Shown here: positions 62,601 to 64,000 of the stretch, one piece after another
Position numbering within the stretch: position 1 is the first letter of the stretch
Layout: the number at the start of each line of letters is the position of its first letter
NCBI GenBank assembly: GCA_964035545.1
Contig: OZ037768.1
Location: 8,919,241 to 8,983,240 of the forward strand
Reading direction: 5' to 3'
Length of the DNA: 64,000 nt
DNA from: Bugula neritina
Taxonomy: Eukaryota > Bryozoa > Gymnolaemata > Cheilostomatida > Bugulidae
Position numbers and translations under genes: made by a program
The notes under the pieces: model-generated
Databases searched by the model: none
What the model was told of the DNA's origin: nothing
Seen by the model: only the letters and a program-made list of their open reading frames with translations

Positions 62601-63608
62601 GATCGTATTCAAAGTATTGCATGATGCACCAGTGTCAAGTTGGAATTCAATGTCATAAATAGTATCTGCTTGCTTAGCAGTGAGCATCGCTAATAATTTA
62701 CGATCTCGTACAGTAGTGGAGATAGTACTTACATGTTGAGAGTCACTGTCTGAAGAGTAATTCCAGGTGACTTGATTGGCTGTTTCGGTCGAGTCGCGAT
62801 AATGATGCATGCGTGACCTGCAGTATGCAGCAAAGTGGTTAAATTTCTTGCAATGATTGCACTGTTTCCCATATGCTGGGCATGCTCGAGGTGGGTGATT
62901 GCCTCCACAGTTTCCACACCTAGAAGCACCAACTGATTTTCTGACGTTGGGCTGAGAGTGAGTGTGTGAAAGTTGTCCTCTGTGTTTATCAGTGTTACGA
63001 GTGTCATTAGAGTGATATTGATGAGTCGGAGGTCTATGTTTTACCAAGTTCACTTGTTCGAGTCCATATGTGTTATCCTTAGTCATAGTCTTGTAGTCAA
63101 TAGCCGATGCTTCTTCTCGTCTGCAGAGTTCAATTGCTTTGTCAAAGTCAGTCAAGTCAAACAGTTTCTTTCTAATCTTGTCACTTTCAATTCCCAGTAT
63201 CAGTGCTTGTAGTATCAGTCGGTTGTACATGTCTTTTAAGTCACATAGTCCTGCAATGGTATGTAGTTCAGTCAAAAATTCGTCAATAGTTCTATTTCCT
63301 TGCTTACAAGTCAGTAGTGAGTGAGTCTTAGCCACTAAGTTTATTCTTGGTTTGCAGTAGTCATCAAACTGTGTCACAACTTTGTCATAGTCAGTTTTGT
63401 CATTGTTGTCAGTCCAGTTGAAAGAGTCGTATATTTGGTTGCCTCGGCGACCGATAGTTCTAAGTAGGTATGCAGTTTTCACTTTGCCTTCGGCTGTATC
63501 TTTCGATGTGGCAGTTAAAAAAAGTTCGAAGTCACGTTTAAAAATCTTCCATTCCTCAGGTAAATTCGGTCCATCTGCTAATGGTTTTGGCGCTAGTAAT
63601 TGCTCCAT
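59658..63608 (-). CDS. gag-pol: Gag-Pol polyprotein of the Ty3/gypsy element (1316 aa, single frame)
   Basis: One uninterrupted frame beginning 44 bases after the 5' LTR. Gag occupies about residues 1-270 and ends in two zinc knuckles: CGNCGGNHPPRAC (231-243) and CNHCKKFNHFAAYC (250-263). Aspartic protease is at DTGA (325-328). Reverse transcriptase spans about 450-700 with D547 and the VADD box (D609, D610), where Val replaces the more usual Tyr/Phe. RNase H begins at D758 and includes E793 and D821. The integrase zinc domain has H974, H977, C1007, C1010; the core has D1038, D1091 and E1127 with exact DD35E spacing. The C-terminus ends in the RRSTRERKPPSWM-type tail common in this group. Gag and pol need no frameshift or stop suppression. 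No env follows. No disabling mutation was seen. Confidence 0.97.
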   Translation of the reverse strand: MEQLLAPKPLADGPNLPEEWKIFKRDFELFLTATSKDTAEGKVKTAYLLRTIGRRGNQIYDSFNWTDNNDKTDYDKVVTQFDDYCKPRINLVAKTHSLLTCKQGNRTIDEFLTELHTIAGLCDLKDMYNRLILQALILGIESDKIRKKLFDLTDFDKAIELCRREEASAIDYKTMTKDNTYGLEQVNLVKHRPPTHQYHSNDTRNTDKHRGQLSHTHSQPNVRKSVGASRCGNCGGNHPPRACPAYGKQCNHCKKFNHFAAYCRSRMHHYRDSTETANQVTWNYSSDSDSQHVSTISTTVRDRKLLAMLTAKQADTIYDIEFQLDTGASCNTLNTIDYDKLGRPKLTPTDTVLTLYDQSKCAPLGWTRIQILNKQGCYTTLKFLVVETTQHSLLSWKSCLHLDLLQMPSTKSENVNFATTDPDLQTLLTNFDDIFTGLGKFEQEYRIELRPEAVPVQVRPRKVPLSMKSDLIKTILELEQRQIVAKVEAPTDWISHLQPVRKPNGKIRICIDPQNLNQAIKRNHAVMPTLEDVLPQLNGAKFFSLCDAKEGFYQIPLAEESTDLTTFWTPIGKYKYLRLPFGIASAPEEFQRRLTENLAGLDGITIVADDILIFGSTRKEHDRNLEALFKRARQTGLRLNKEKSRFLQDELPYIGHILTTNGLKPDPNKVKAILKMKPPSSPQGVKRFLGHITYMSKFISNLASESEPLRRLLTQDNAQDFHWTDDQMNAFNRLKTLLTDSETLQYFDCNKPVTIQTDASNAGVGATLMQGGKPVAYASRSLTKSEQNYVPLELECLAIVFGTERFDQYIFGHHAVTIQTDHKPLVSIFRKSIHKASRRLQAMLLHLQRYPNIKVTWQKGAEQITADLLSRDSYFDSPNYQQLPEHIFHIDSQNNDAPVCDDLIDNIRTATAQDNELMTLTNLIKHDWNIANCTTHDKYKHFQDELSIDNGIVYKGLRAIIPKTLQRKFLQLLHTGHNGINSTLRRARHTVFWLGITNDIKNNIANCRQCQLDAPRQQKETLLLHTVPQQPWTKVGIDLFEYNHTHYITIVDYTTDYLEYDRLDNQTAEAVINSIKRCFGRLGIPRQVHTDNGPQFTSHQFSTFSQSWNFTHTTSSPYHPQSNGKAESAVKIAKRILRRCEEPELALLEHLNTTKEGLTASPIQQLIGRPTRSVLPQVRPETENNQGWWEKQGRNEKLQQRCNDGARDLAVLKEGQPVLVRDWSQHRRKWQEAQINKQLSSRAYAIQLNNNLFRRNRRDIRPLVTEPASPETPKDPKQNASSTQVDTTESANHSDNLRRSTRERKPPSWMADYVPS

Positions 63609-63638
63609 GTTATTTCAGTGTAATATTAATAATAATTA

Positions 63639-63652
63639 GACTCGGGGCACCA
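63639..63652 (-). other. tRNA primer-binding site
   Basis: On the minus strand TGGTGCCCCGAGTC begins directly at the end of the 5' LTR with no spacer. It starts with TGG, the complement of the tRNA CCA end. The cognate tRNA could not be identified by inspection. Confidence 0.75.
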
Positions 63653-63884
63653 TGTTTTATGTTGATTTGTGATATTATTTCAGCTATCGTGAAAAGACAG
63701 AACGTGCTCGAGTTAGTTGATAAACGTAAGAGGCCGAAGCCGTGATTTATTACCACAATATATATACACGAAAATACTAAAACTATTACAATAAGTGATA
63801 CAATTAATTATTAAGATTAAGACAAAAAATAGTAAAATAATAAAATAACAAATTAGAAATAAATGTTTACATGAACACCGAACA
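63653..63884 (-). repeat. 5' LTR
   Basis: 232 bp, TG...CA bounded, by eye identical to the 3' LTR, followed on the outside by the second copy of the ATCAG target duplication (63885-63889). It should drive the element leftwards across gag-pol. Confidence 0.97.
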
Positions 63885-63889
63885 ATCAG

Positions 63890-64000
63890 GTTGGATTTTG
63901 ATATTTTCTATTGATTCATTGACTTTGCACTCTCATAATAATCTACAGTTTGAATACATTTATAAAAGAACAAGTAACAAAAAAAAATTAAAGTTGAGTT
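63890..64000. other. Flank beyond the retrotransposon
   Basis: AT-rich sequence continuing the pre-insertion locus. Nothing else is supported before the window ends. Confidence 0.5.

Larger units (their letters stand above)
59385..63884 (-). mobile_element. Complete Ty3/gypsy LTR retrotransposon (Mag-like), 4.5 kb
   Basis: Transcription runs right to left: 5' LTR 63653-63884, primer-binding site 63639-63652, one gag-pol frame, polypurine tract 59617-59625, 3' LTR 59385-59616. The LTRs are 232 bp, end in TG...CA, and appear identical by eye. The insertion is flanked by a 5-bp direct repeat ATCAG (59380-59384 and 63885-63889). There is no envelope gene. Domain order (protease, RT, RNase H, integrase) is that of Ty3/gypsy, and the CX2CX3HX4C plus CX2CX4HX4C knuckle pair suggests the Mag-related clade. 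All structural parts are intact, so it may still be mobile. Confidence 0.97.

Noticed and set aside
59730-63639. Plus-strand open frames across the retrotransposon
   Set aside because: Antisense shadows of the gag-pol frame; no domain or codon support.

Overview
This is AT-rich nuclear DNA from an animal. Every protein-coding gene is split by GT-AG introns, the families are metazoan (a conventional protein kinase C, a CYP39-type P450, a BTB protein, a multi-C2H2 protein with co-repressor docking motifs), and the repeats are a Mag-like Ty3/gypsy retrotransposon, LINE and SINE remnants, a MITE-like element and long (AT)n tracts. Moderate introns and a single conventional PKC-type gene suggest an invertebrate bilaterian; the phylum cannot be fixed from sequence alone.

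Layout: 1-9000 is mostly non-coding, with one candidate lysine-rich exon on the minus strand (895-1033), a decayed LINE reverse transcriptase (3412-4640) and a cryptic simple-sequence block (about 5000-5640). 14601-29133 (+) is a 13-exon gene for a protein of about 1190 residues with 11 C2H2 fingers, a possible non-coding first exon ending at 9267, and a 3' UTR to about 30145. 30395-34994 (-) is a five-exon BTB/POZ gene (300 aa) whose 3' end converges on the zinc-finger gene. 35000-39419 is a divergent intergenic interval with promoter-like motifs. 39428-51545 (+) is a complete 15-exon conventional PKC gene (674 aa). 51546-53578 is a microsatellite-rich tail-to-tail spacer with a perfect 35-bp inverted repeat. 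53579-58402 (-) is a complete 11-exon CYP39A1-like P450 gene (470 aa). 59385-63884 (-) is an intact Ty3/gypsy element with apparently identical 232-bp LTRs, a 5-bp target duplication and one uninterrupted 1316-codon gag-pol frame.

Exon models were assembled by hand. In each of the four multi-exon genes the reading phase closes across every junction and the total length is a whole number of codons; for PKC and CYP39 the length also matches the known family size. The genes alternate in strand (+,-,+,-), giving two convergent pairs and one divergent pair, and do not look functionally linked. No new multi-gene system was found. The most interesting items are the zinc-finger protein (NuRD-type motif, PxDLS motif and a repeated CNKYFLK finger subtype), the recent retrotransposon insertion 768 bp upstream of (LTR edge 983 bp from) the P450 start, and several perfect inverted repeats in introns and spacers.
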